From assembly GCA_014584345.1 (NCBI GenBank), contig JACTNB010000027.1:1-64000 (forward strand): 64,000 nt of DNA. Reading direction: 5' to 3'. Position numbers and translations under genes: made by a program. The DNA is from Planctomycetota bacterium (lineage in GTDB: Bacteria; Planctomycetota; Planctomycetia; Planctomycetales; Planctomycetaceae). Below the pieces are notes generated by a model. The model ran no database searches. It saw only the letters and a program-made list of their open reading frames with translations, and was not told the origin of the DNA. This document shows positions 29,063-38,514 of the stretch, piece by piece. Every line of letters begins with the position of its first letter. Position 1 is the first letter of the stretch.

Positions 29063-29557
29063 ATGCCCGCCTGGCCTGGAGGGGAATGCCCCGATTGTGG
29101 CGATTACATGCCTCCCAATCTGATTACATGCCAGACATGCCGCGCTTTGTTGAATCCCGAACTGGAAATCGGACTCGTGCAGATCCCGGAGTTCATTCCG
29201 CTCAAGGAAATATCTCCCGAGGAACTGGCTCGCACCGAGTCTGGCTCGGGTGATGCGGGAACATCCGACACCGCGCGGCCAGGGCCTGTCGTTCCTCCTC
29301 GAGGCTTCTTTGTTCGGTGTCCCGGATGCAGGCAAGAGTTGAAGATCCCCGAACAGTTTGCCCATGCGCGCGTGCAATGCAAGCACTGCAATGTTCCGTT
29401 TGTGCTTGACCAAACCATGCGCCGCCAGCAGGTGGAGGCATGTTATGCGAATTGCCCGCATTGCAGCCAGCGACTCCGCGTGTCTGTCAAGTTTGTGAAC
29501 AAGCAGGTTGCCTGTAACTTTTGTGGCGGCGCGTTGATGCTGCGCTATGAACCGTAG
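29063..29557 (+). CDS. Triple zinc-ribbon protein
   Basis: A 164-residue protein with three cysteine clusters: CPDC...CQTC (9-26), CPGC...CKHC and CPHC...CNFC. The last two are separated by about 20 residues each (RCPGCRQELKIPEQFAHARVQCKHC and NCPHCSQRLRVSVKFVNKQVACNFC), so they are likely a duplicated module. The middle is acidic and Ser/Pro-rich and probably disordered. ATG 29063 has AAGGA eight bases upstream and is preferred to ATG 29057. The cysteine motifs resemble the MJ0042/zinc-ribbon family that is common at the start of planctomycete membrane proteins, but here there is no membrane helix. Function unknown. Confidence 0.75.
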   Translation: MPAWPGGECPDCGDYMPPNLITCQTCRALLNPELEIGLVQIPEFIPLKEISPEELARTESGSGDAGTSDTARPGPVVPPRGFFVRCPGCRQELKIPEQFAHARVQCKHCNVPFVLDQTMRRQQVEACYANCPHCSQRLRVSVKFVNKQVACNFCGGALMLRYEP

Positions 29558-29681
29558 AGCCCTTGATCTCCTGAATTTGACGTGGGGGCCAAGGACGGGG
29601 CCGCGCCCCTGTTCGCGCAACTAACCGCGTCCGTCGCGGCGTGTTGGAATTGGGTGACATGCTCTCGCGCCGCGGGCGGGT

Positions 29682-29711
29682 GTGCATGCCGAGCGTACGT
29701 TCGGCATGCAC
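29682..29711. repeat. Perfect 11-bp inverted repeat
   Basis: GTGCATGCCGA (29682-29692) and TCGGCATGCAC (29701-29711) are perfect inverted repeats around GCGTACGT, which is itself close to palindromic. The structure lies between the convergent zinc-ribbon and pheS genes, about 106 bases after the pheS stop codon, without a T run. Confidence 0.6.
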
Positions 29712-29817
29712 CTGGGAATCCGAGCCGCCGCTGTGGGCTTCGGGAATCCGTCCGGAAATCTCCGACGGTGGCGTGCAAGGGTAAGGCAGGCGCGGCCCCC
29801 GAAATGTCCCGAACGGA

Positions 29818-30819
29818 TTAAAACTGGGCCAGAAACCGCAGATCGTTTTCGAACAGCAGCCGGATATCGTGAATGCCGTAGCGTTTCATGCAGAGCCGTT
29901 CAATCCCCAATCCGAACGCGAAACCGCTGACGCGCTCCGGATCGTAGCCGACTGCCTTTAGCACATTCGGGTCGACCATGCCCGCGCCACCGACTTCCAT
30001 CCAACTGTCTCCCCATTGAATGTCGACTTCCACGGAGGGTTCGGTGAACGGGAAGAACGAGGGGCGGAAGCGGATGGCAATATCGTCTCCCAGGTACTGC
30101 GTCGCTATCAGTTTCAGAACCGTTTTCAGGTTCGACATCGTCACGTGTTCGTCGATGTAGAGGCCTTCCATCTGGTGAAACATGCAGGAATGCGTGGCAT
30201 CGATGGTATCTGGACGATAGACACGCCCCGTGGAAATAATCCGCACCGGGGGCGGGGTCTGCTCCATCACGCGAATCTGCACCGTCGAGGTTTGGCTGCG
30301 GAGCAACCAGGGACCCTCCTGTTGACTGGAAGCAACCGCCAGATAGAAGTTGTCAAGGGGATCACGGGCCGGGTGTTCCTCGGGAATATTCAACGCCACG
30401 AAGTTGTGGTAATCGTCCTCGACTTCGGGTCCCTCGGCGACGGCAAATCCCAAGCGGCCAGCGATTTCCTTGAACTCGGTAATCGTTTGGGTGATGGGGT
30501 GCCGACGCCCCAGCAGCCGCTGCGTGCCTGGGAGTGTGATATCGAAGCCCTCGCGCTGTGCGCGGGGCACGCTCAATTCCTGTTTTCGGGCTTCCCAGGC
30601 TTGTTCCACGGCCTGCTTGACTTCGTTGAACCGCTTCCCGATGGCGGGGCGTTGTTCGGGAGTCGCCTTGGAGAGCTCAGTCTGCAGATCCTTCAGGCGG
30701 CCCTTTTTCTTGCCCAGAAAATGGATTCGGGCTTCTTCCAGGGTGTTGGCGTCCTGGCAGCTCTGGATCGATTGCAGTGCTTCGGCCTGATAGCTGTCGA
30801 GAACAGTCAGCAATTCCAT
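29818..30819 (-). CDS. pheS: Phenylalanine--tRNA ligase alpha subunit
   Basis: A 333-residue alpha subunit of the alpha2-beta2 class II synthetase; the E. coli protein has 327 residues. An N-terminal coiled-coil arm (about 1-95, with [15 protein letters not shown] ending it) precedes the catalytic domain: [21 protein letters not shown], the motif 2 region [20 protein letters not shown], and motif 3 [35 protein letters not shown] at the end. It is the last gene of the infC-rpmI-rplT-pheS run. The usual next gene, pheT, does not follow; a convergent plus-strand gene lies there, so the beta subunit must be encoded elsewhere. Confidence 0.96.
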   Translation of the reverse strand: MELLTVLDSYQAEALQSIQSCQDANTLEEARIHFLGKKKGRLKDLQTELSKATPEQRPAIGKRFNEVKQAVEQAWEARKQELSVPRAQREGFDITLPGTQRLLGRRHPITQTITEFKEIAGRLGFAVAEGPEVEDDYHNFVALNIPEEHPARDPLDNFYLAVASSQQEGPWLLRSQTSTVQIRVMEQTPPPVRIISTGRVYRPDTIDATHSCMFHQMEGLYIDEHVTMSNLKTVLKLIATQYLGDDIAIRFRPSFFPFTEPSVEVDIQWGDSWMEVGGAGMVDPNVLKAVGYDPERVSGFAFGLGIERLCMKRYGIHDIRLLFENDLRFLAQF

Positions 30820-30965
30820 TGATGGAACCTGTCGGGAAACGGGTGCGCGTCACAGGCTCTGCAGGGGGATCCTGCCCAAGGCGAGAACGCGGCAAACGCC
30901 TCGGTTTTTCGCGGACATATCTTGATTGTGCAGGGCGCGCAGCGGATGCGTGCCAAGCCAGGCGA

Positions 30966-31322
30966 TCAAGTCTGGGCCTGCTGCTTAACCAGGGCGATCA
31001 CCTCAGCGAAGACGGCAGGATTGTTGAACGCCAGTTCGCTCAAGGACTTGCGGTTCAGGCCCAGATTGGATTTGAGTGCCATGTTCATGAACTCGGAATA
31101 ACGCAATCCGTGCATGCGGCAAGCGGCATTCAAGCGGATGATCCACAGCTTGCGCATTTCCCGCTTGCGGACGCGGCGGTCGCGAAAGGCGTAGGCGCGG
31201 GCTCGCAGGATTGTTTCCTGAATGGTGCGAATCAGATTCTTCCGGGCACCGAAATTCCCTTTGGCTTCGCGAAGCAGGCGTTTCTTGGACTTCAGGCGAG
31301 CCTTGCTGGTTTTAACTCTCAT
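30966..31322 (-). CDS. rplT: 50S ribosomal protein L20
   Basis: A 118-residue basic protein that binds 23S rRNA early in assembly and, in other bacteria, represses its own operon. Family landmarks are [56 protein letters not shown] and [21 protein letters not shown]. Its N-terminus ([15 protein letters not shown]) is a little divergent from the usual MPRVKRG form. It lies about 100 bases after the L35 gene and about 145 bases before pheS, in the standard order. Confidence 0.97.
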   Translation of the reverse strand: MRVKTSKARLKSKKRLLREAKGNFGARKNLIRTIQETILRARAYAFRDRRVRKREMRKLWIIRLNAACRMHGLRYSEFMNMALKSNLGLNRKSLSELAFNNPAVFAEVIALVKQQAQT

Positions 31323-31422
31323 GTCAATTCTCTGTCGTGGATACGGTCAAGCAGTTGGAATAGGGGAAAACCACGCATGTCTGCGTCGGCGGAAGAGTTC
31401 CTGGCCGACTCAGGGCGGGAAG

Positions 31423-31623
31423 TCACAGGCCGGGGCGAAGTGCAGCCGCAATTTTCTTGGCGACGGTTCCGGTAATCACACCATCCCCGCGCAAGCCACG
31501 TTTTCGGTCTCCGGATTTCTTGCCCAGAATGTGTCCGCGGTTCGCTTTCCGGTGCTTGGCCTTTCCGCTGGCCGTGATTTTGAACCGTTTCTGCATTCCC
31601 TTGTGTGTTTTCTGCTTCGGCAT
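31423..31623 (-). CDS. rpmI: 50S ribosomal protein L35
   Basis: A 66-residue ribosomal protein. [45 protein letters not shown] is the L35 signature. The ATG at 31623 has a GGTGA ribosome-binding site six bases upstream; the frame is open three codons further to a GTG, but the family begins with MPK. It lies between infC and rplT, as in most bacteria. Confidence 0.96.
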   Translation of the reverse strand: MPKQKTHKGMQKRFKITASGKAKHRKANRGHILGKKSGDRKRGLRGDGVITGTVAKKIAAALRPGL

Positions 31624-31901
31624 GTTGTTCACCGTATGTTTACAATAGTGCGACGGTTGTGCACCGTCTCAAGAACATAGTTTTGGTTCGGCAAGATACA
31701 TCCGAGTATCAAGCCGCTCTGACTGCGAGCGTTTTTCCCAAGCAGACCGATCGCGGCAAAAACTTTCGCGGCGGTACGGGGAATATCGGCATACTAAAAA
31801 CGAGTCGCGAAGTATAACAAGCCTCGACACCGACTGGTAGTGATTCACCACTCAAAGTTCGGAAAAGTTTTTTCCGTCCGGGGCGAACGGTTTTCGGAAG
31901 C

Positions 31902-32408
31902 TTATTTGGGGGCCAGAATCGCTGTCATACTGCGACCGCTTTCCATGCCAGGGGGTTTTTCGAGCTTGGCGATATCTTCCAGATCAGCAACGATGCTGTT
32001 CAAAACGTCACGTCCGCGTTCGTGGTGGGCATTTTCGCGTCCCTTGAACATGACGGTCAGTTTGACTTTGTCGCGATGTGCCAGGAAGTCGCGAGCTTTT
32101 TTCATCTTGAATTCGATGTCGTGTTCGCCGATTTTTGGTCGCAGGCGAATTTCCTTGAGTTGTGTCTGGTGAACCTTGGTGTTCTTGCTGGCCTTCCGCT
32201 TTTGCTCGTACTTAAATTTGCCGTAATCCATGATGCGGCAAACAGGCGGGCGTTCATTGGGGGCCACTTCCACAAGATCCAGTCCAGATTCCAGCGCCAG
32301 CGCCAGCGCCTTGGCCGTTTCAATTACTCCGAGCATCTCTCCTTCATTACTGACCACCCTGATGGGGGAGATCCTGATTTGCTCATTGAGCCGGTGCGTA
32401 GTCTCGAT
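31902..32408 (-). CDS. infC: Translation initiation factor IF-3, ATC start
   Basis: A 168-residue IF-3 with both domains: N-terminal [47 protein letters not shown], then [23 protein letters not shown], then C-terminal [48 protein letters not shown]. No ATG or GTG opens the family-conserved N-terminus; a GTG start at 32357 would delete it. An ATC codon at 32408 stands seven bases after AAGGA and gives the full domain. Non-AUG starts (AUU, AUC, AUA) are the well-known device by which IF-3 represses its own translation. The gene leads the L35-L20-PheS cluster; a 278-base gap separates it from rpmI. Confidence 0.93.
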   Translation of the reverse strand: METTHRLNEQIRISPIRVVSNEGEMLGVIETAKALALALESGLDLVEVAPNERPPVCRIMDYGKFKYEQKRKASKNTKVHQTQLKEIRLRPKIGEHDIEFKMKKARDFLAHRDKVKLTVMFKGRENAHHERGRDVLNSIVADLEDIAKLEKPPGMESGRSMTAILAPK

Positions 32409-33103
32409 TGTGTTTTCCTTTCAAATCTCTTGGAACAAACTCGGAGGAGATACGATCTCTCAGTGTATTCAGACGGATTTGTCTGTGTTATGGCCCGTCT
32501 TGTATTATTTGTTCAGTATTCCTGGCCCCGTACCCCGTTTGTGGGCGTCATTTACAGGGAAGGAATTGTGACAATAATACTGGGTTATGACAATAATATA
32601 CGGAAATGCAATGGAGGGATCAATAACAGCGGATCCCTGGTGCGATTTTCCGTTTCGGTACCGTTTGCCCGTGGACGACTGCTTGCCCGGCTATAATATC
32701 CCCAAGATGCTGTTTACAATTCGGATCATCGAAGGATTATTTATCGCAGTTTTTCCCGCGGGTCAAGAAATTCCATGGAAAAACCCTGTCCTGGGGGCGA
32801 GTTCGCCACGTACGAGCCAGGCGTGGGAAAGTCCCGCCGGGGGGGATCTGCTGCCGTTTCGCGTGGATCCGCCACAGCCGATCTTGGTTCTTTTGGGGAA
32901 AACTGATACAAGAACGGTTCGGGGCCGGGGCAATCACCGGGATGCATTTCCGCGGTGCAGGGCAGGCTGCCGGTTTCGTTCGAGAAGTTTGCCTGACGGC
33001 GCTCGCATGCGCATGCAGACGAAAATGGTATGATAGACGTCGCTGGCGTTCACGTCTGTAAGGGGCAGGACAACGTGCAATCCGCAACGAGGAGAGAAAA
33101 GGA
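32409..33103. other. Long divergent region, infC and TPR gene
   Basis: Nearly 700 bases with no gene. It holds the candidate infC promoter, the infC leader with its AAGGA site, and on the plus strand a TATAAT hexamer (32692-32697) and a TATGAT (about 33028-33033) that might serve the TPR gene; neither has a clear -35. The TPR gene has AGGAGA and AAGGA near its start. Confidence 0.4.
32565..32598 (-). promoter_or_regulatory. Candidate infC promoter with direct repeats
   Basis: On the minus strand TTGTCA (32593-32588) and CACAAT (32570-32565) are 17 bases apart, a plausible -35/-10 pair giving a leader of about 150 bases before the infC ATC. The pair lies in two perfect copies of TATTATTGTCA spaced 19 bases apart, which could instead be an operator. 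Confidence 0.35.
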
Positions 33104-35692
33104 ATGGCTGAAATGAAGACCTCGATCAGGCCGTGTGTCGCAATGTCGACCACTTTGCCCGTTGCGGCCAGGGAGTCCCGGACTCGGGTGTTCCCCGCGA
33201 ATCGCCCCGGCTGGAGCCTGAGCTTCGTGGTAGGGCCTGCGGTGTTTGCCATGCTGTCCTGCCTGATGCTTCTCGGACAGGCCGAGACTCCCGCGAGGGG
33301 CGAGGATCGCCCCGTGGTGGATCCCGCGGCTCAGCCGGAATCTCAGCCAAAACTGCCGGAACTACTGGAGCATTTGCGTCAGCTCGGAGACGATGCCGTC
33401 GACCCGACGCCACTTCCCTTGCCCGACGAGCAGACGCAAAACGGCCGCAAGGCGCGCGCGTTATATATGTCGGGCCGTGTTTTCGAACAGGACAAGAAAT
33501 TTCGCGAAGCCTACGAGGCCTACCGCGAGGCGCTTTCCCTTGATCCCAATTCACTGACGTTGCATCGTGCCTTGATCCCCCTGGCGTTCAGGCTGGAAAA
33601 GACGGAGGAAGCCATCACGCTCGCCAGGCGGGCCGTGGAACTGGATCCCAATAATTTCGAGCTGCTGAGTCAGTTGGGGATTTATGCATTGCGGCAGCAG
33701 GACCTGCAAGGTTCCATCGACTTCTTTCAAAAAGCAGTGAAAAGCCAGACCGTTGACAAAAAAAGCGGGCAATATGTTTCGATCATGAGCCAGTTGGGGC
33801 AGTTGTATCTTTCCATTGGCGACAATGAACGCGCCGCCGAGGCTTATGAAACGGTCTTTGATGCGTTGACGCAACCCGATGCTTACCGTCTGGATTTTCG
33901 CACGGTGCAGGCGCTGGAATCGATCCGCGGAACGAAAGCGGAAACCTTCGAGTCCTTCGGGGAATTGTTTCTTGCCACCAGTCGCCTCGAAAAAGCCGAA
34001 GCAGCTTTCCTCAAGGCACAGGATGCCAGTCGGGGAAAGCGGGCCGTTTTCAGTTATCAACTGGCCCGGGTTTTGACAAAAAAGCAGGACTTTCCGGCGG
34101 CCGAGGCCAAGTTGCGTGAGTATTTCGATGCTAAGTTGAATCAGAAGGGCCGGGGACCATATTTGCTGCTGGCGGAATTGCTCCGCGAGCAGAATCAGGC
34201 GGACCAGATCACCGCGCGGCTGGAACATTTGGCTCAACAGGACCCTGAAAATCAGGATTTGCGTTTGTATCTTGCCGAGCGGTATGTGGTCGACGACCGG
34301 CTGGATGACGCGGAAGAAATCTATGAAACGTACAAGGAAGACGGCAGCAACAAGGGGGAGATTTATCTCGGCTTGTTGCAGATCCATCGGAAGCGGAATC
34401 AGCCCGAGAAAGCCTTGCAGGCCTTGACTCAGGCCATGATGAACGGCGCTAACAACGAGCGGCTGGAAGCGGAACTGGAACTACTGGCCCAGAACGCCGA
34501 ACTGGCCGATGCCATGATCGAACTCGGGCTGGAACAACAGGAAGGTGACAAGCGGGAATTGTTCTCCCAGGCCTACCTGGTGGCAAAACTGGCCATGCAG
34601 CGGAAGAATTACGAGGCCGTGATCGATTTTTATCAGCGGGCCATGGAAATTCGGCAGGAACGCCAGATTCTGTTGACTCTCTACAACGAGTTGATTCAGT
34701 TCCTGATTGCCGAGGAACAATACGAGCTGACGATCGACGTGCTGGAAGAAGCCATTGATAACCCCGGTCTGGCCCAGGTCCGTCAGGCGTTTCAACTGCA
34801 GTTGATTCGCGTGCTGGCGCAGGACAAGAAAACCGAGCAGGCCCTGGAGGTCGTCCGGATTGCACGCGAATCCGATCCCGAGAACCTGCTCTGGCAGTAC
34901 CAGGAAGGCTGGATTTACTACATTGCCGAGAACTGGGAAGAAGCCATCAAGCTGCTGGGGCCCGTGCTGGAAAAGGCGGTCGAGCAGGATAACGAAGGGA
35001 TCGAACGCGAAGTGCGTTATAACCTGTCGCGTTGCCTGGCGTTCGCGGGGTTGGTGAACGAGGCTTTGGAACTGATGACGCAGTCCCTGGATCAGCAGCC
35101 CGAAAACCTGCTCTGGCAGTACCAGAAGGGCTGGGTTTATTACTACTCTCATCAATGGGGCAAGGCCATCGAGGAATTCCAGAAACTGATTGCACGGGAG
35201 GATCAGGCCGAAAACAAAACGCTGGTTCGGCAGGCGAAGTTTTCACTATCGGCGGCTTATGTGCAAAACGAGCAGTTCGACGAAGGGGAGCAAATTCTGG
35301 AGGCGATCTACGAACAGGATCCCGATGATATTTCCGTCTGCAACGATCTGGGATATCTGTATGCGGATCGCGATAAGAAACTGGATCAGGCGCACGAAAT
35401 GATCCGCAAGGCGGTCAAGGCGGAACCCGACAACCACGCTTATCTGGACAGCCTGGGGTGGGTCTTGTATCGCCTGGGGCGTTACGAGGAGGCGCGCAAG
35501 CATCTGGAGCAGGCGGTGCAGGATTCCGAGCAGGGGGACGCCGTGCTCTGGGACCACTTGGGGGACTGTTACCACAAATTGAATCTGACGGAAAAAGCCC
35601 GCCAGGCATGGAATACGGCTCTGGAGCATGAACGCAAGGAGAAATTCTCCAATCAGAAGTTGATCCAGCAGATCGAACAGAAATTAAAATAG
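33104..35692 (+). CDS. Large TPR-repeat protein, probably exported or membrane-anchored
   Basis: An 862-residue protein. An N-terminal hydrophobic stretch ([30 protein letters not shown], about 38-65) acts as signal or anchor. The rest is a superhelix of roughly fourteen or more tetratricopeptide repeats, from [31 protein letters not shown] to [28 protein letters not shown]. Two units near residues 592 and 666 share PENLLWQYQ and GW-YY, and their DNA is nearly the same over about 45 bases (offset 222), pointing to a recent internal duplication. TPR arrays act as scaffolds; partners are unknown. YebC follows on the same strand after about 90 bases. Confidence 0.88.
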   Translation: MAEMKTSIRPCVAMSTTLPVAARESRTRVFPANRPGWSLSFVVGPAVFAMLSCLMLLGQAETPARGEDRPVVDPAAQPESQPKLPELLEHLRQLGDDAVDPTPLPLPDEQTQNGRKARALYMSGRVFEQDKKFREAYEAYREALSLDPNSLTLHRALIPLAFRLEKTEEAITLARRAVELDPNNFELLSQLGIYALRQQDLQGSIDFFQKAVKSQTVDKKSGQYVSIMSQLGQLYLSIGDNERAAEAYETVFDALTQPDAYRLDFRTVQALESIRGTKAETFESFGELFLATSRLEKAEAAFLKAQDASRGKRAVFSYQLARVLTKKQDFPAAEAKLREYFDAKLNQKGRGPYLLLAELLREQNQADQITARLEHLAQQDPENQDLRLYLAERYVVDDRLDDAEEIYETYKEDGSNKGEIYLGLLQIHRKRNQPEKALQALTQAMMNGANNERLEAELELLAQNAELADAMIELGLEQQEGDKRELFSQAYLVAKLAMQRKNYEAVIDFYQRAMEIRQERQILLTLYNELIQFLIAEEQYELTIDVLEEAIDNPGLAQVRQAFQLQLIRVLAQDKKTEQALEVVRIARESDPENLLWQYQEGWIYYIAENWEEAIKLLGPVLEKAVEQDNEGIEREVRYNLSRCLAFAGLVNEALELMTQSLDQQPENLLWQYQKGWVYYYSHQWGKAIEEFQKLIAREDQAENKTLVRQAKFSLSAAYVQNEQFDEGEQILEAIYEQDPDDISVCNDLGYLYADRDKKLDQAHEMIRKAVKAEPDNHAYLDSLGWVLYRLGRYEEARKHLEQAVQDSEQGDAVLWDHLGDCYHKLNLTEKARQAWNTALEHERKEKFSNQKLIQQIEQKLK

Positions 35693-35781
35693 CGGTAACA
35701 ACGACAGCGGCGCGGGAACTCTGGTTCGACCGTCGCTGGCAGGGTTTGGATTCTGATCAAGGGACGATTACGGTTGAAGTT

Positions 35782-36534
35782 ATGGCAGGTCATTCACACT
35801 GGGCGAACATCGCCCACAAAAAAGGGCGGGCGGATAAAAAGAAGGGGAAGTTGTTCGGGAAGCTTTCCAAGGCGATTATCGTGGCGGCTCAGAATGGAGG
35901 GGGAGATCCCGACGCGAATCTGGCGCTGCGGTATGCCATCGACAAGGCCCGCAAGAACAGCATGCCCCGCGACAATATCGAACGGGCCATCAAGAGAGCA
36001 ACCGGCGAAGCGGGGGGTGTCCACTACGAGGATCTGCTTTACGAAGGATATGGCCCGGCCGGCGTGGCCGTGATGTGCGAAATCCTCACGGACAATCGCA
36101 ATCGGACAGCACCGGAAATCAAGAAAATTCTCGAACTTCACAATGGCAATCTGGGAACCACCGGGTGCGTTGCCTGGATGTTCGAACGCAAGGGGATGTT
36201 TCTCATTCCACTTGCCGCGACTTCGGAAGATGCCCTGATGGAACTGGCCCTCGAAGCGGGGGCGGAGGACGTGAAAACCACCGAAGAGGGCTATGAAGTC
36301 CAGTGCGCGCCCGATCTCTTCGAGGCGGTCGAACAGGCGCTGCAACAGGCCCGTATCGAGCCTGCCACCGCCGAAATCCTGCGGATCCCCGCCAATACCG
36401 TCGACCTCGAGGGGGACGATGCCCGCAGAATGTTGAAGTTACTGGAAGCGCTGGAAGACCACGACGATGTCCAGAGCGTTACGGCTAACTTCAACATTTC
36501 CGACGAGATCATGGAGGCGGTCGCCTCCGAGTGA
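35782..36534 (+). CDS. yebC: YebC/PmpR family DNA-binding regulatory or translation factor
   Basis: A 250-residue protein. MAGHSHWANIAHKKGRADKKKGKLFGKLSKAI is the family start, with ALRYAIDKARKNSMPRDNIERAIKRATGE, YEGYGPAGVAVMCEILTDNRNRTAPEIK and NLGTTGCVAWMFERKG following. The frame is open for 12 more codons to 35746, but the family begins at MAGHS. YebC proteins were described as transcription factors, and more recent work links family members to translation through difficult peptide stretches; which applies here cannot be told. It is close behind the TPR gene and may share its transcript. Confidence 0.95.
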   Translation: MAGHSHWANIAHKKGRADKKKGKLFGKLSKAIIVAAQNGGGDPDANLALRYAIDKARKNSMPRDNIERAIKRATGEAGGVHYEDLLYEGYGPAGVAVMCEILTDNRNRTAPEIKKILELHNGNLGTTGCVAWMFERKGMFLIPLAATSEDALMELALEAGAEDVKTTEEGYEVQCAPDLFEAVEQALQQARIEPATAEILRIPANTVDLEGDDARRMLKLLEALEDHDDVQSVTANFNISDEIMEAVASE

Positions 36535-36583
36535 TCGCTGGACGCCGCTTGCCCCGGAAACTCTACGCCAGTGGATTCGGGCA

Positions 36584-37696
36584 TCAGGAATGCTTGGAGA
36601 CAATGCGGGAGTCCGCGGGGAGACCGGGTTGGACTCGCCCGTAGCCTTTCCGCAGCCAGGTCTTCAAGGACTGCAGGTGTCTCCGCCGCAAGGGCAGAAT
36701 ACATTTGACGGCGGTTTTCCAAGTTTGCCCGATCGCTCCACGATTCCAGACGGCCTGGCAGGCATGCTTCAGGCTGGCAAGCTTCTTGCCTGTTTCCATT
36801 TCTTCATGGGCCAGCCAGTCGTAGCTTTCCGCCACCACCGCGCGGCGTTCACGGCGGGTCAAGCCGCTTTCCAGCCCGTGTTCCGCTAATTCCTCGTGGA
36901 GTGTCCTCACGTACGAGCGGGCGAAGTGAATGCGGTTGCTCGGGCGAGTGATGTTGTCTCCCAGATTGATACGGTACAAAATGGATGCCGCATCGATGTA
37001 GGCCACTTCTCCCAGCCGGCAGGTTGCCAGGTGGAACTTGAAGTCCTCGCCGCCGTTTCGCATGGCGGTATCGAAAGGTCCGATTTGCCTGACCCAGTCG
37101 GTTTTGATGACCACCGTGGGCGTATGCACCAGGTTCCCCTGGAACATCTGACGATAGATCGTCCCGATACCACAGAGGGTGTTCGCGAATTCCGGAGCGA
37201 TCCGCGGGCAATGTCTCCCCAACGGTTCCAACGAGGCAAACAGTTTGCCATCGGGCAGCAGGGAATAGGCGGAATACATTTTCCGGAGGTAGTTGAGGGA
37301 CAGCAATTCACCCGTGCCGGAGATCGCATCCATGTTCGTCCAGCACATTCCGACGTGGGGAGCCGCTTGCAGCAGTTCCATTTGAATTGCAAGTTTCCAG
37401 GGATGCCACAGGTCGTCGGAATCGAGGAAGGCCACATACTCGCCTTGGGCCTGCGCGATGGCGTGATTCCTGGCGGCGGAAACTCCCTGGTTGGCCTGGT
37501 GAAAATAGCGGACGCGCTCGTCCCGGGCGGCAAACTCCTCCACAATCTGTCGGGTGTCATCGGTGGAACCGTCGTCGACAACAATCACCTCCAGGGCTTT
37601 CCAAGTCTGGGACAGGGCACTTTCCAGTGTCTCGCCGATAAATCGGGCGCGGTTGAATGTCGGAATCACAACAGAAACGAGAGACGCGCAAGACAT
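36584..37696 (-). CDS. Family 2 glycosyltransferase
   Basis: A 370-residue GT-A fold enzyme. VSVVIPTFNRARFIGETLESALSQTWKALEVIVVDDGSTDDTRQIVEEF is the standard opening, FLDSDDLWHPWKLAIQMELL contains the DxD-type metal site, and NGGEDFKFHLATCRLGEVAYID carries the ED acceptor-site motif. The remainder (about residue 230 on) is basic and helical with LRRRERRAVVAESYDWLAHEEMETGKK. The frame is open 32 codons upstream, but homologous sequence starts at MSCASLVSVVIP. It probably adds a sugar to a surface glycan. No other glycan genes are adjacent. Confidence 0.92.
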   Translation of the reverse strand: MSCASLVSVVIPTFNRARFIGETLESALSQTWKALEVIVVDDGSTDDTRQIVEEFAARDERVRYFHQANQGVSAARNHAIAQAQGEYVAFLDSDDLWHPWKLAIQMELLQAAPHVGMCWTNMDAISGTGELLSLNYLRKMYSAYSLLPDGKLFASLEPLGRHCPRIAPEFANTLCGIGTIYRQMFQGNLVHTPTVVIKTDWVRQIGPFDTAMRNGGEDFKFHLATCRLGEVAYIDAASILYRINLGDNITRPSNRIHFARSYVRTLHEELAEHGLESGLTRRERRAVVAESYDWLAHEEMETGKKLASLKHACQAVWNRGAIGQTWKTAVKCILPLRRRHLQSLKTWLRKGYGRVQPGLPADSRIVSKHS

Positions 37697-37942
37697 GGTG
37701 AGGCGATCCGGAAAAGGCTGTTCCAGGCTGGATTTCAATTGTAAAAGAACGGGTGTGAGCAGGATGACCGTCAGCAAATTCTGATGCTGCACGTATCCCG
37801 AAGCCAGATTATTCCCTGGATTTTTCAGGCGTCGCCGCGCAAACCAGGCAAGGCACGTTCAATTTCCGGATTTTGACAGTTAATCCGTGCCAACGTTGCC
37901 GGAAACAAGCGAGCCGTCCGGCGATTCAATAGTCGGAAAGGA

Positions 37943-38491
37943 CTATTCTTCCTCGAACAACTCGCGGATTCTGCGTTCCCAATGGGCGACTTCCTCGCTG
38001 CTGGTGGTGGTGCTTTCGGGCAGTGTGGGTTGGTCGAGGGGGGTGCATCGGCTGCGTGTGTGTTGCTGCGGCCTGTGTCTTGGGAGGCGCTGTTGCATCT
38101 GCTCGTGGAACTGCTCGCTATCGATGGCACGCGCCTGGCGAGAACGTGCCGCCCGGTGCAGGCGGTGATCGCTGGAGACCACCAGCACTTGCTTGGGCAC
38201 GGCATGCTCTTGAATCAACTGCTCGATCTGGGAATCGGCATCGGCATGCTCGACGGCGTTCAGGATGGTCATTCGGGAGACAAATTCCCGGGGAGGGACT
38301 TCGCTCCGATTGCGGCGGACATCGAACACAATGGTGGTTCGGTCGCGTTCCCCCGGAGAGAGACACGCTTCCAGAAATCGGGCAAGTCGCTTGCGGGCGT
38401 TCTCCAGCGTGATTCCGTCGACTCGCCTGGGGAACATACCTGCCGCGTGGAGAAAGTTATAGCCATCGATGATCAAATATCGTTTTGCCAT
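37943..38491 (-). CDS. NYN domain protein (YacP-like RNase)
   Basis: A 182-residue protein. MAKRYLIIDGYNFLHAAG is the NYN/PIN-like opening with the catalytic aspartate at 9 or 10, followed by LENARKRLARFLEAC, TTIVFDVRRN and ADADSQIEQLIQEHAVPKQVLVVSSDHRLHRAARSRQA, carrying the DxD...SSD acidic residues of the fold. The B. subtilis relative YacP/Rae1 is a ribosome-associated mRNA endonuclease, so an RNA-cleaving role is likely. The tail (about residues 135-182) is Gln/Arg- and Ser/Thr-rich and probably disordered. It follows the nitrilase-type gene by 23 bases on the same strand. Confidence 0.88.
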   Translation of the reverse strand: MAKRYLIIDGYNFLHAAGMFPRRVDGITLENARKRLARFLEACLSPGERDRTTIVFDVRRNRSEVPPREFVSRMTILNAVEHADADSQIEQLIQEHAVPKQVLVVSSDHRLHRAARSRQARAIDSEQFHEQMQQRLPRHRPQQHTRSRCTPLDQPTLPESTTTSSEEVAHWERRIRELFEEE

Positions 38492-38514
38492 GCGACCGAT
38501 GGACTCCCTCTCTA

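Noticed and set aside
29621..29635. Possible further REP arm (CTAACCGCGTCCGTC)
   Set aside because: Two mismatches in 15 bases, no second half of the arm and no inverted partner at the usual distance.
32692..32697. TATAAT as promoter of the TPR gene
   Set aside because: No -35 at the right spacing and 400 bases from the start codon.
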